Shown in pieces: positions 60,601 to 64,000 of a stretch of 64,000 bases of DNA. Both the position numbers and the translations under genes were made by a program. Numbering within the stretch: the first letter of the stretch is position 1; every line of letters begins with the position of its first letter. The stretch is from Trichoderma breve (lineage: Eukaryota; Ascomycota; Sordariomycetes; Hypocreales; Hypocreaceae): assembly GCF_028502605.1 (NCBI RefSeq), contig NC_079236.1, positions 1,550,001-1,614,000 of the forward strand. Reading direction: 5' to 3'. The notes under the pieces are model-generated. The model saw nothing but the letters and a program-made list of their open reading frames with translations, did not search any database and was not told the DNA's origin.

Positions 60601-63600
60601 CTATTAGCAGAACGATCCAATTCGGCGTAAGTAAATTTGGCATCCCAAGCGCTTATAGCTTCAAGGTTGGGATTGATGAGGGCTTGTTGCTCAATCAAAT
60701 TGTGGATGCAGTCATCGATAACAGCGGGTTCATCATGGTTTGCGGCACGTGAGAACTCCAAGTCCCATTCGCTTGCCACTGAAATGCTGGATAGAGAGCT
60801 ATTACCTTGTCTAAGGAGTTGAGAAACCACATGTTCGAATTGGTGAGACAGGCCAATAAGCTGGTGTTCAGCAATAATGTCGCAATCGTAGACAAGGACA
60901 AAATTGACGCTGTCATCAAGCAAATTGCACTGCAGAACCAAGGGATAATTGAAATAGTTCTCGAGCATCTCAGCAGTTTGAATGTCCTCAGCTATAGCAG
61001 CAGTGAGAATGGCCTCTCCCTCGTCGCTGCCAGTGGATGTGATATGCTGGACTGGCTGCACGACTAACAAGCTAGTAAAGTCGCAGGCTTCCTTAGCTTG
61101 GGCGTTTAGTTTGGATATGTTTTGGATACCAAATTGCTCGTAAGCGACCATTTCAGAGGCTTGTGACTGGATACTTTGTAAGAAGTTATCCAAAGATTGC
61201 TCCTGATCAAGCTTAACGCGAACCGGAACAGTCGCAAGGACAAGACCAGGCATCCGCTCTATTCCAGGAACAGGGGCATGACGACCGGAAACAGTAGTTC
61301 CAAAGCAAATATCATCAGAATCATTATATCGTGCGAGCACAATAGCCCAGGCGGCTCGGAGGACGGATGCTTTTGTGATTGACGTGTCGGTAGATCGTGG
61401 AAAGTGGATTGTCTTGTTCATCACACGAGTCGAATTCTCCAACTTTTTGCTCTGGATTGCTTCACTTCCAGGAGGAAATATGGCTTTCCTAGCGCCAGAA
61501 AGCTGTTCACTCCAGTATTTGCTGGCGGCGCTATAATCCATATCCATCACATACTTCACAAAGCCGGCATATGGGAGGAGCGAGGGAACATCAGTGCCAC
61601 GGTAGAACGCGTGAAGCGTACCCATTATCAGAGGCAAAGTCCATCCGTCGAAGATAGTATGGTGGATATTCCAAGCGAAATATTTCTCTCCATCTTGGTT
61701 GATAATAGCATATCGGCAGAGAGGCGAACCATAGCCCACTTGGGAATTTTCTGCGGACATGATGAAAGAGCGGAGATCAGACGACGTATGCCACTCAACA
61801 GAGTCTTTTATGACAGCTTGGTAGGCAGAGCCATCAACAAGGACAAATCGCGTCCTGAGTGCTGCACAAGCTTCAACCGTCTGATCCCAAGCATACTTGA
61901 AGCGCTCGATATCGACACCAGAAGTAAGGCGGTATAGATGTTTCGCAATATATGATCCAGGCTGTTTGACTGCTAGAACCATCAGACCTTCCTGTAATCG
62001 AGTGCAAGGATAGACATCTTCGATAATTGCGGTGAGGGAAAGATCGGTGCACTGAGATCGTACTTCGGTAAAGACGGCATCCATGACAGAGGCAGGGATG
62101 ATGCTGAAAGGCTTAGTTTCGTATACGGGCAGGATTTCATCAGTGTTAGCAGCTTCGGCCATGTGCGATAAGCGAGGATCGTTGAAGATGGTAGCCACTG
62201 TAAGTGCAATATTGTTCTGCTGTGCCAAGGAGACGAGCTTAATAGCGCTGATTGAGTCTCCTCCAATGCGGAGAAAGCTATCATTCTTGCCAATAGACTC
62301 AGGATCAATCTGTAACACCTGGGCCCATAGTTCTCTAAGCTTGAATTCCAGAGGAGTGCTTGGTGGTTCACTCTTTCCAACAACAGGCGCAAATCGCAAG
62401 CGATCGTGTGTTGATAAGTTGTGGGCGTGAGCGAGCAGAGCATTGCGGTTGATTTTACCATTAACCGTCTGTTCAGGTTTACCCTCAAACAGCAGATAAG
62501 ATGATGGAATCATATAGGAGGGCAATACCATTCCGAGCGATGAGTCAATGTCAGAAATCGTAGAACGAGCATCGTCTGTAACGGTTTCCAGTAAATGGAG
62601 AGTTGACTGAGCGGCTACTTCGCCTTCCGTGTACCATAAGAAAGCGAACAAATTGTCATGCTCTTGTTCATCCTTGACAACAGCCACGATAGCGTCCATA
62701 TTCTCTGGCAGGAATTCGTGGATACGTGACTCGATTTCGCCAAGTTCGACACGCTGACCATGAAGCTTGACTTGGGTATCTTTACGGCCAATAAAATCGA
62801 AAGTACCATCAGCGTTGCGTCGAACTAAATCGCCAGTCCTGTAAACTCTCTTTTTACTGTCCCCTGGAAGCCAGTCGACATTCTGCATCCAGTTGGACGC
62901 AACTTCGGCGGTGACATTTAGATATCCTCGAGCAAGCATTGGGCCTTCAATAAGAAGTTCACCGATGCATCCTATAGGAACAAGTCTCTTATAATCGGTA
63001 GGTTCAACTACCCAGAAAGCTGAAGAAATTGGCCTTCCAAGATTAGTTGACCGGCCAATCTTACCAACAGCAGGATTCCAGGCACAGATAGAAGCTTCCG
63101 CAGGGCCGTATAAGCCATGCACTTCGGTGTGACTGATCCAGCGGTCTGCACATCTCTTACTAATGGCCTCGCCACCCAAACAGAGAACCTTGAGATCAGG
63201 AACGTCAGCTGGTGAGAGAAAATCCGCTACCGTAGGCGTAAGGAACACCCAGTTGGCCTTTGTTGCATTGATAGCCCCTGCAAGGTCATTGAGACGAGCA
63301 TGGTCCGACGCAATGCAAACAGTTGCGCCACGCATAAGAGAAACGAGGCAGTCTAGTACGCCAACATCGAAGGTATAGGCAGAGAACTGGAATACGCGCG
63401 TGCCGGGTCCGATGTTGAGGTCGCTACCATAGGCATTTCCAGAAGAGCACAAATTGTTGTGCTGGATGACCATTCCTTTAGGCTTTCCAGTTGATCCTGA
63501 TGTAAATAATATGACGCTTGCATCATCTGGCTGTACCACAGATTTGATACCGCCCGCGGGATCAGATAGCTCAATTAAAAGAGCCTCATCGACAGCAAGT

Positions 63601-64000
63601 ACCTCGATACCTATATCACGCAAAGTGTCTTGGCATGATGGGCTAGCAACAGCTAAAGATGACTTGGTATCTTCAATGATACCGCGAAGGCGAGCAACAG
63701 GTGCATTAGGGTCAAGAGGAACAAAGGCACCACCAGCCATTTCAATAGCAACCATGGTAACAACTGCCCACGTAGACTTAGGGAAGCATAGCGGGATAAG
63801 AGATTCGGGTCCAACGCCGAGCGACTGAAGCCTCCACGCGAGACGAGATGCAAATATACCCAATTCTGCGTAGGTAAGGTTGCCATCCCAAGAAGCGATA
63901 GCTGGATCGTTGGGTTGGGTCTTAATGCGCTCTTGTATAAGCCAATGGGTGCATGACTCCGTAGGAGGCTTAAGTTGAGTGGATGCAAGAGCGTGTTGAA
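44469..64000 (-). CDS. Peptaibol-type nonribosomal peptide synthetase, last six modules plus reductase (5' end outside window)
   Basis: One uninterrupted frame runs from the right edge to the stop at 44469, about 6500 residues, with no intron. At the edge it is already inside an adenylation (A) domain (THWLIQERIKTQPNDPAIAS), so no start codon is in the window. The order is A-T, then five C-A-T modules, then a terminal reductase. Each A domain has the LFTSGSTG..KG loop and each T domain GGDS. All five C domains have HHxxxDGW. The T serines are 3267-3300 nt apart, so modules are nearly equal in length. There is no epimerase, methyltransferase or thioesterase. This is the layout of Trichoderma peptaibol synthetases, which make membrane-active Aib-rich peptides released as amino alcohols. 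Total module number and product length are not visible here. Confidence 0.95.
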   Translation of the reverse strand, partial: QHALASTQLKPPTESCTHWLIQERIKTQPNDPAIASWDGNLTYAELGIFASRLAWRLQSLGVGPESLIPLCFPKSTWAVVTMVAIEMAGGAFVPLDPNAPVARLRGIIEDTKSSLAVASPSCQDTLRDIGIEVLAVDEALLIELSDPAGGIKSVVQPDDASVILFTSGSTGKPKGMVIQHNNLCSSGNAYGSDLNIGPGTRVFQFSAYTFDVGVLDCLVSLMRGATVCIASDHARLNDLAGAINATKANWVFLTPTVADFLSPADVPDLKVLCLGGEAISKRCADRWISHTEVHGLYGPAEASICAWNPAVGKIGRSTNLGRPISSAFWVVEPTDYKRLVPIGCIGELLIEGPMLARGYLNVTAEVASNWMQNVDWLPGDSKKRVYRTGDLVRRNADGTFDFIGRKDTQVKLHGQRVELGEIESRIHEFLPENMDAIVAVVKDEQEHDNLFAFLWYTEGEVAAQSTLHLLETVTDDARSTISDIDSSLGMVLPSYMIPSSYLLFEGKPEQTVNGKINRNALLAHAHNLSTHDRLRFAPVVGKSEPPSTPLEFKLRELWAQVLQIDPESIGKNDSFLRIGGDSISAIKLVSLAQQNNIALTVATIFNDPRLSHMAEAANTDEILPVYETKPFSIIPASVMDAVFTEVRSQCTDLSLTAIIEDVYPCTRLQEGLMVLAVKQPGSYIAKHLYRLTSGVDIERFKYAWDQTVEACAALRTRFVLVDGSAYQAVIKDSVEWHTSSDLRSFIMSAENSQVGYGSPLCRYAIINQDGEKYFAWNIHHTIFDGWTLPLIMGTLHAFYRGTDVPSLLPYAGFVKYVMDMDYSAASKYWSEQLSGARKAIFPPGSEAIQSKKLENSTRVMNKTIHFPRSTDTSITKASVLRAAWAIVLARYNDSDDICFGTTVSGRHAPVPGIERMPGLVLATVPVRVKLDQEQSLDNFLQSIQSQASEMVAYEQFGIQNISKLNAQAKEACDFTSLLVVQPVQHITSTGSDEGEAILTAAIAEDIQTAEMLENYFNYPLVLQCNLLDDSVNFVLVYDCDIIAEHQLIGLSHQFEHVVSQLLRQGNSSLSSISVASEWDLEFSRAANHDEPAVIDDCIHNLIEQQALINPNLEAISAWDAKFTYAELDRSANRLANYLIQSMGVRLGDFVHVCFEKSAWYVVSILAINKAGAAWIPLDPSHPAERHQQIVGQTGSKLALTSTANFDKCVGLVARVLEVTEEFIDALAEQYNDRKSFTNVTPQDVAYILFTSGSTGVPKGVVIEHGALCSSQTSYSRRLGHAPGVRMLQFSSFVFDASIAEIYAPLISGACVCIPSWKTQMNSLAGYICEENVTWALITPSLARTIDPHEAPCLEVLMLGGEAVSQDVFELWFGKLRLFNAWGPTESCVFGSLHEWESINESYMTIGRPLGGYCWIVDPEDPQKLAPTGTFGEVVIQGPNLLREYLADKDKTASAIVTSLPDWAPHRHSRHYNRFYKTGDLARYNPDGTIQYYSRKDTQVKIRGLRVELGEVEHHIRQNLDGVRQVAVAVFETDAAVNLVSFVCFNNDTLPASMTSDLTSDDIVLRLTGKLKDNITSLLGHLNVVLPGYMVPTLFIPCKAMPLVTSGKLDRKLLLKFTASLAKEQLEEYALIDDDKKQPETQMEHLLQNLWAIVLNIPTTSIGRDDNFLRIGGDSIAAIRLVAKARQSGISISVDDIFSDPRLLAIAAKATSLSEDVKEIVVIEPFALIDEAHQSMIRSNSLGLQLSTDMEIEDAFPCSKLQEGLMALAVKQPGSYIAKFHYRLPAYIDVARFKNAWEQTIRLCANMRTRIINVHGMAIQTVINNDIAWEDTTGMTLMSYLHATKQTEMGYGSRLCRYALIEEEGQDIQFLWSIHHAVFDGWTTPIILGALHSAYRGLEMPQVENYARFIKYTMDMSYQDASEYWMRELHDVKKATFPSTVSIEASDKSDVTRFMETRIDLPQTTVGVTKATILRAAWAMVLARYCDTDDVCFGTTISGRQAPVSGLMEMPGPVIATVPIRVRLDQQKSVDDFLQDIQGQATKMLPYEQFGLQNIGKLSVDAKDACNFSSLLVIQPTQNIIYNNEDEETLLATPESAVETKEEVMQNYFSYPLVIQAHLHEDFINLVLIYDSVALPEEQLFALSQQFKHVVEQLILEPQSALGSISIASEWDVAQCLKFNSEIPDIVDSCVHQLIENQAKIRPDAMAIRAWDMDLTYSEFDRAANRLANYLTASYNIKTDDLIHVCFEKSAWFFVSILAINKAGAAWVPLDPTHPEQRLRQVVSQTRATIALTSVANRDLMSGLVESVVTVSSELDLLLSEIEENSQRGPATTVASDNAAYVLFTSGSTGIPKGLVMQHGSVCTSQTAIVKRLGLTPDVRMLQFAAFVFDLSIGEIVAPLITGACLCIPSEHTRMNNLTQFIREMDINWTFLTPSFIRTIDPAEVPGLELVLLAGEAVPKDVLATWFGKVRLINGWGPAETCVFSTLHEWKSVNESPLTVGKPVGGFCWVVDPADPHRLAPTGTIGEVVIQGPTLLREYLSNPERTKSSTVYNLPNWAPRPDAEHWNKFYKSGDLCYYNQDGTIEFATRKDTQIKIRGLRVELGEVQYHIQQALPTARQVAVDVYQGENGTNLIAYLCFSDETRTAGISSDAFDDLFLPIDEDLQSQLASVAGQLRISLPRYMIPTMFIPCSYMPFITSTKLDRNKLKTLTGALERAQIAQYSLLGEKKRSPETPMEVFFQKLWSELLGIPIESIGRDDSFLGLGGDSITAIHMVSAAQESGISLSVKEIFDDPRLSAVAGKSREVGEDEQMSVVDTTPFSIVDTTLYNLAVSDEVRNLCGLAVNEEVEDAYPTTTFQEGLMALSVKQPGSYIARYAYRLSQDVHIARFKAAWERTVSLCTTMRTRIVLLDGKCIQIVIKEDSVWQPQEHKNALSIIKAAQKTEMTYGSRLSQILLADDDNGDKYFFWTIHHAVHDGWTVRLIMTTFQSIYHNLELPVLRPYSGFIRYLTAINPQDTVKYWTQQLQGASKASYPPVTATSMSNGVTRVTTRTIQVPASANAAITKATIIRATWAILLARYCDTDDITFGTTISGRQASVSGLMDMPGPVVATVPVRVRLDQTQTIGKYLQAIQNQAHEMVPYEQYGLSNIGKISPDFREACDFTSLLVVQPRTHLDSRGKGTPDEAEATSSSLLLPAYTEGNSAEEAMQGYFSYPLVVQGHLLSDSIELVMTYDSSELSELSMQALCYQFEHVASQLFTDEGHTLGDLTVASDWDLHRATGFNSEFLEIMDTCIHHLIELRAKEAPDSPAIWAWDGELTYGQLNEAANKLAHYLINEYDVQVEDLIHVCFEKSIWYWVAIFAINKAGAVWVPLDPSHPEQRIRQVTSQTQSKLALVSNNTRSLISGIIDQVVEVSPALYEKINSSLGANDPQIPVSSHNAAYVLFTSGSTGVPKGLVMTHGGFATSQTAIRKRMGISSSNRTLQFASHVFDLCLGESILQLISGACMFIPSEHTRMNGLKEFIAEHEINTLLLTPSFVRTLSPDQIPSVTLLLLAGEAVPRDILTTWFGKVRLWNGWGPAETCLFSSLHEFQSVDESPLTIGRPVGGFCWVVDPTNPNKLAPIGTMGEVVIQGPTILREYLADVERTKATTMYELPAWAPYRDQPSWSRFFKSGDLASYNTDGTLEFSSRKDTQVKIRGLRVELGEVEYHVRSGLEGARQVAVDVFTTDSGTRLITYICFSDETRTAGISQSDEDIFLPITEELQTQLAKMISQLNVTLPRYMVPSLFVPCRYMPFITSTKLDRNKLKRLVSELNEDDYAAYSLRNGVKRLPETEMETRMQELWSAVLHMPKEEIGCDDSFLQIGGDSITAIKLVTNAREAGISIAVKDIFDDPRLSKLALVAADNSGRINTSTIIEPFSLLEESLTKSLISDAAKEQCHLSGDDLLEDAYPCTKLQEGLMALAIKQPGSYIAKYLYQLPDYVDIRKFRVAWERTVLSCANLRTRMIIVHGITIQVILKDDVAWDDTSNVSLGTYARDTLQFEMGYAQRLCRYAIIEEEVSNYFAFSIHHTVFDGWSLPLIMGTLSAAYYGLELPSLQSYATFVKYTMDLDNNSASEYWKMQLDGAKRASFPPSSDKSGASQTRVMNKAIDFPKSINTSITKASILRAAWAIVLARYSDSDDVCFGTTVSGRHADVTGLESMPGLVVATVPVRIRLDKQKPLTQFLQDVQSQASDMVDYEQFGIQNISRLGSDEKDACDFTSLLAIQPGQHTSADSKISGEQNALVIPAASPDVKAEEMLQNYFSYPLVIQCHLLEDLVNLVFIYDSDVLGEAQLSAIMHQFDHVVQQLLAQGDEMLGEVCVSGPWDAQQAVQLNSKKPDFIHTCLHDMFAEHASNSPHHEAIYSSEGSLTYGELDHLTDIVATHLSSLNVGPETVVPFCFEKSMWAVVAILSILKAGAAFVPLDPSHPIGRRETLVREVNARVLIASSNAIASCAGMAEHIVELSPSVISKLATSITPKVLPKVGPRNTAYVLFTSGSTGKPKGVVMQHGSFSSTTIGYGKVYNLSPSSRIFQFSNYIFDGSLGEIFGPLAFGGTICIPSDDERLQSAPDFMHKARVNTAMLTPSFVRTFTPDRVPHLKTLVLGGEAASKSILEMWVDRVTLFNGYGPAEACNYATTHMFKSSAESPRIIGSGFNGACWVVEPDNHNKLVPIGCIGELVLQGHALARGYLNDKVRTEESFVSEIGSLPSSLLHEPKRFYLTGDLVRYNADGELEYLGRKDSQVKLRGQRLELGEIEYTITQSLESVRHVAVDVLHRQAGDALIAFVSFIGDASAEWVTDDLRLNLLVSDDAMRATLGSLRESLKATLPGYMVPSIILPLQCMPFITSMKLDRKQLQALAGSLLSEELATFAPSKADKTEPTTDMEFKLRDLWAQILKIPTEEIGKNDSFLQVGGDSISAIHLVTLAQEHGIQLTVANIFADPRLSSLAASAGLGHATDTYEAEPFSLIYPSEREAVIGEIKQQCNLSTSQSIEDAYPTTKLQEGLMALSVKQPGSYTAQHVYRIPEQVDIEKFKAAWDKTVEVCLNLRTSIVLVGLKTIQAVIKCSSESLWEPTEDVSLQSYMQNAIQAFNMGYGSRLCRYALIEDGGDSYFAWHIHHSVYDGWTQPLIMSTFYAAYFGTEMPPLQPFARFVKYATNIDQNDAAEYWKQQLHDAKPASFPAVNQQLAAKDSKVDVTRISTKYVDFPRLKNTSITKATIMRAAWSIILAQYSGTDDVCFGTIVSGRHASVPGLDSMPGPMVATVPVRVRLDKDQPTSRFLHNMQKQASEMVAYEQFGLQNIAALGAEAKQACDFSSLLIIQPVQQQAADENEVANTDALLLPASSEHSTESSLQNFSDYPLVLQVIIMDDHFQLLLIYDSNVVTEFQATSISEQFSNVAKQLGAQNDTMIDDIKVAGSWELQKQLEWNNKIYGPADITLHGLFSKQAARRPDHEALYSTEGSMTYGELDHLSTQLAVYLSRLGVRPETIVPFCFEKSTWTIVAMLGILKAGGVFIPLDPSHPTSRRQALIDEVCAQFMIVSPMTAPDSQDMVKNTVELSPSLIASISAIDTIKQHLVMPGPDNAAYVLFTSGSTGKPKGVIIEHKAISAALLRQSEAFSINDDVRMLQFANYVFDGSIFEIFNPLIMGATVCVPTEHERLHNAAAFTRGARINYAVLTPTFIKTLSPEQIPGMKSIVLAGEAPSREIIEFWVNEVDLHNGYGPAEGCIGSTIFTYSSTSTASATTLGRSFAHGLWVVDPDNHDQLMPIGCVGELLLQGSSLARGYINDEKKTRQSFIEEVKWLPSNVDVGERRFYKTGDLVRYVSDGSIEYLGRKDTQVKIRGQRIELGEIEYHIKRSDTAIEHAVVDITRKDGRDSLFAFICFNSQQETESASKEIHLTELTEELYETFSGIVTSISSSLPSHMIPKYFIPVDHMPHNAAGKLDRKMLLESITNLTTDDLSKYLAVQRVPFRDCSNDVEFWIRHQWATTLDLPDDTIGVDDNFYSLGGDSIRIVTISKAILSQYGVSLGMSLLNSKHTTITNMAKHIDNELAGQEKEQLSSIDFNAEISSLSRSLLDTGALNVAAHPKTDLPDQAVVFLTGATGFLGQEILRQLISNDAIASIITLVRSKSVDHGLDRIRETAKIAGWWREDYTSKIEIWCGDLAKKRIGLSNEQWARLAGQSNNNVDAIIHNGAIVNWNADYDKMRAANVDSTIDLLKAAVNSSASTKFVFVSGGIKSDPTQDRALLAQYLGHTTGYSQTKFVSEGVIQEVINTLPDDQNRVSTLKPGRIIGSPETGVANVDDMLWRVVSTAASLRAYPSEPEEHWLSVVDVTTVASSVLSQLYTKESIAPFVGVNGGMPATVFWDLINKELEVPCEPLPSEEWTHRALESMNQIGDKHPLWPVQHFLGNLGLVRSAEEIEVEGVEHEQWHMAVKMSMRYLMEIGFIQSSTDGFAKPRRAGTFQRIHG
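45810..49097 (-). other. NRPS terminal module n (C-A-T), residue released as amino alcohol
   Basis: C motif HHSVYDGW. Code read as DGFVVAGIG plus Lys (FDGSIF, VLTPT, VLAGEA, NGYGPAEGCIG). I do not recognise this code. In known peptaibols this position is Val, Leu, Ile, Phe or Trp and becomes the C-terminal alcohol. T serine codon at 45851-45849 (LGGDSIRIVTIS). Confidence 0.55.
49098..52364 (-). other. NRPS module n-1 (C-A-T), Gln-type
   Basis: C motif HHTVFDGW. Code read as DGGMVGGNY plus Lys (FDGSLG, MLTPS, VLGGEA, NGYGPAEACNY). I associate this with glutamine in peptaibol synthetases, from memory. T serine codon at 49133-49131. Confidence 0.6.
52365..55664 (-). other. NRPS module n-2 (C-A-T), Aib/isovaline-type
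   Basis: C motif HHAVHDGW. Code read as DLGLLAGLF plus Lys, differing from module n-3 only at two pocket positions (F to L, V to L). The two A domains are otherwise very similar. A slightly larger alpha,alpha-dialkyl residue such as isovaline is possible. T serine codon at 52400-52398. Confidence 0.55.
55665..58939 (-). other. NRPS module n-3 (C-A-T), Aib-type
   Basis: C motif HHAVFDGW. A-domain code read as DLGFLAGVF plus Lys (FDLSIG, FLTPS, LLAGEA, NGWGPAETCVF), which I recall as an alpha-aminoisobutyrate pattern in Trichoderma synthetases. T serine codon at 55700-55698. Confidence 0.6.
58940..62219 (-). other. NRPS module n-4 (C-A-T), aliphatic residue (Leu/Val type)
   Basis: C domain with HHTIFDGW (about 61640-61670). 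A-domain code read as DAALMGAVF plus Lys (FDASIA, ALITPS, MLGGEA, WGPTESCVF), a hydrophobic pocket. T serine codon at 58979-58977. The choice between Leu and Val is inferred from known peptaibol patterns, not from the code itself. Confidence 0.5.
62220..64000 (-). other. NRPS module n-5 (A-T, C domain outside window), code reads as Pro-like
   Basis: The A domain lacks only its beginning. By alignment to the GrsA pocket positions I read the code DVLFCGLIC plus the invariant Lys, from FDVGVL, VFLTPT, CLGGEA and YGPAEASIC. I associate this pattern with proline modules of peptaibol synthetases, from memory. The T-domain serine codon is at 62255-62253 (GGDSISAIKL). Confidence 0.6.

Noticed and set aside
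63653..63863. A start codon for the NRPS at 63863
   Set aside because: That codon is TTG inside an A domain, and the same frame continues upstream to the window edge with conserved A-domain sequence.
44475..63988. Many open frames on both strands inside the NRPS region
   Set aside because: They overlap the continuous NRPS frame, recur at equivalent positions in successive modules and have no family features of their own; they are shadows of the repeated coding sequence.
44469..64000. Epimerisation, methylation or thioesterase domains in the NRPS
   Set aside because: Spacing between T and the next C domain leaves no room, no motif for them was found, and the C-terminus is a reductase.

Overview
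The window is nuclear DNA of a filamentous ascomycete, most likely Trichoderma or a close relative in the Hypocreales. The basis is short GT-AG introns with CTAAC-type branch sites, Zn2Cys6 regulators, a GPI-anchored Ser/Thr-rich surface protein, and above all a very large intronless nonribosomal peptide synthetase (NRPS) with the architecture of a peptaibol synthetase. No prokaryotic, CRISPR, rRNA or convincing tRNA feature was seen. The genus assignment is inference.

Left part (1-12.3 kb), mainly housekeeping: the 5' portion of a mitochondrial Rsm22-type methyltransferase (cut by the window edge), a foldback MITE whose arms differ only by transitions, a membrane-anchored thioredoxin, an exceptionally fragmented adenylosuccinate synthetase gene (26 inferred exons, exons of 5, 11, 12, 12, 13 and 15 nt, one AT-AC intron), a SPOUT-class RNA methyltransferase, lipoyl synthase, and a small GPI-type wall protein.

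Middle (14.9-36.8 kb): a 5-oxoprolinase is divergent from a Zn2Cys6 regulator, which is followed by an allantoate-permease-type MFS transporter. This is a plausible regulator/transporter/enzyme unit for pyroglutamate or a related amide. Next come an Asp-nucleophile alpha/beta hydrolase, a regulator-like protein without a zinc cluster (it has a GC-AG intron), an aldo-keto reductase, a BTB/POZ protein, a beta-carbonic anhydrase and an amino-acid permease with paired GATA sites upstream.

Right part (40-64 kb): a Ca2+/H+ exchanger-like protein that lacks the catalytic acidic residues of both alpha repeats, an Rtg2-type PPX/GppA protein, and, convergent with it, the last six modules (A-T, then five C-A-T) plus the terminal reductase of the NRPS. 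The reading frame is still open at the right edge. The adenylation codes read in order fit a peptide ending Pro-(Leu/Val)-Aib-(Aib/Iva)-Gln-amino alcohol, the C-terminal pattern of 18-residue peptaibols. Exon junctions were read by eye from splice signals and family conservation; nothing was aligned by computer.
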